From Flavobacteriales bacterium UBA5933 (GTDB taxonomy: Bacteria; Bacteroidota; Bacteroidia; Flavobacteriales; Weeksellaceae): a DNA stretch of 15,306 nucleotides. Position 1 is the first letter of the stretch, and each line of letters starts with the position of its first letter. Below, one piece after another: positions 15,297-15,306 of the stretch. Position numbers and translations under genes: made by a program. A model generated the notes under the pieces. The model had not been told where the DNA came from and made no database searches. It saw only the letters and a list, made by a program, of their open reading frames with translations. The stretch spans positions 1 to 15,306 of the forward strand of contig DJDD01000167.1 of assembly GCA_002430925.1 (NCBI GenBank), in the 5' to 3' direction.

Positions 15297-15306
15297 AATG
15301 TTTTAT

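Noticed and set aside
1..15306. CRISPR array, tRNA, rRNA, insertion sequence or prophage
   Set aside because: No regularly spaced repeats, cloverleaf, rRNA-like stretches, transposase or phage genes were seen on either strand.

Overview
The window looks like a low-GC Flavobacteriia chromosome (Bacteroidota), possibly a Weeksellaceae relative such as Empedobacter; the genus is a guess. Supporting signs are the AT-rich sequence, start codons mostly without Shine-Dalgarno sequences, TAnnTTTG-type -7 boxes, a secreted protein opening with a 'VGVNTSTPSSTLDV' segment after its signal peptide, a LytS/LytTR two-component pair, and a four-helix-bundle (S23-type) gene inside a purine operon. There are 15 convincing protein genes and no tRNA, rRNA, CRISPR array, insertion sequence or phage gene.

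Layout. 1-300: non-coding leader with two AT-rich inverted repeats. 301-1470 (+): MFS transporter of the YbjJ-like group. A perfect 14-bp bidirectional terminator (1502-1530) separates it from a convergent gene, 1558-2454 (-), for a secreted protein of unknown function. 2455-2642: divergent control region with a candidate promoter on each strand and a 21-bp-spaced direct repeat between them. 2643-7122 (+): a tightly packed six-gene operon, then a strong terminator (7142-7168). 7283-8962 (+): solitary PIF1-like helicase. 9024-12912 (+): purN, purH, an S23-type four-helix-bundle gene and purD, closed by a terminator (12937-12974). 12981-13080: a GC-rich hairpin element that stands out from its surroundings. 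13146-15296 (-): a SMI1/KNR4 (SUKH) protein downstream of a lipid A phosphoethanolamine transferase of the EptA/MCR family.

The most interesting part is 2643-7122. It encodes a pirin/quercetinase-like cupin protein without the usual metal-binding histidines, two tandem exported intradiol-dioxygenase-like lipoproteins with all four Fe(III) ligands, a small unknown protein, a LytS-type histidine kinase and a LytTR response regulator. Genes abut or overlap by 8 nt, so they are probably co-expressed. The first dioxygenase carries an acidic segment after its lipobox cysteine like a Bacteroidota surface-export signal; the second lacks it and has a Gly/Pro-rich tail. The kinase has a Pro-rich loop predicted to be periplasmic. 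I infer a self-regulated envelope system that senses and oxidises a catechol-like compound, with one enzyme outside and one inside the outer membrane. The substrate and the sensing mechanism are not shown by the sequence.

The purine genes supply de novo IMP synthesis: PurD (step 2), PurN (step 3) and PurH (steps 9-10). The S23-type gene sits between purH and purD and overlaps purD by 14 nt; purD has an unusual N-terminal extension starting inside it, which suggests an insertion that replaced the original purD start.
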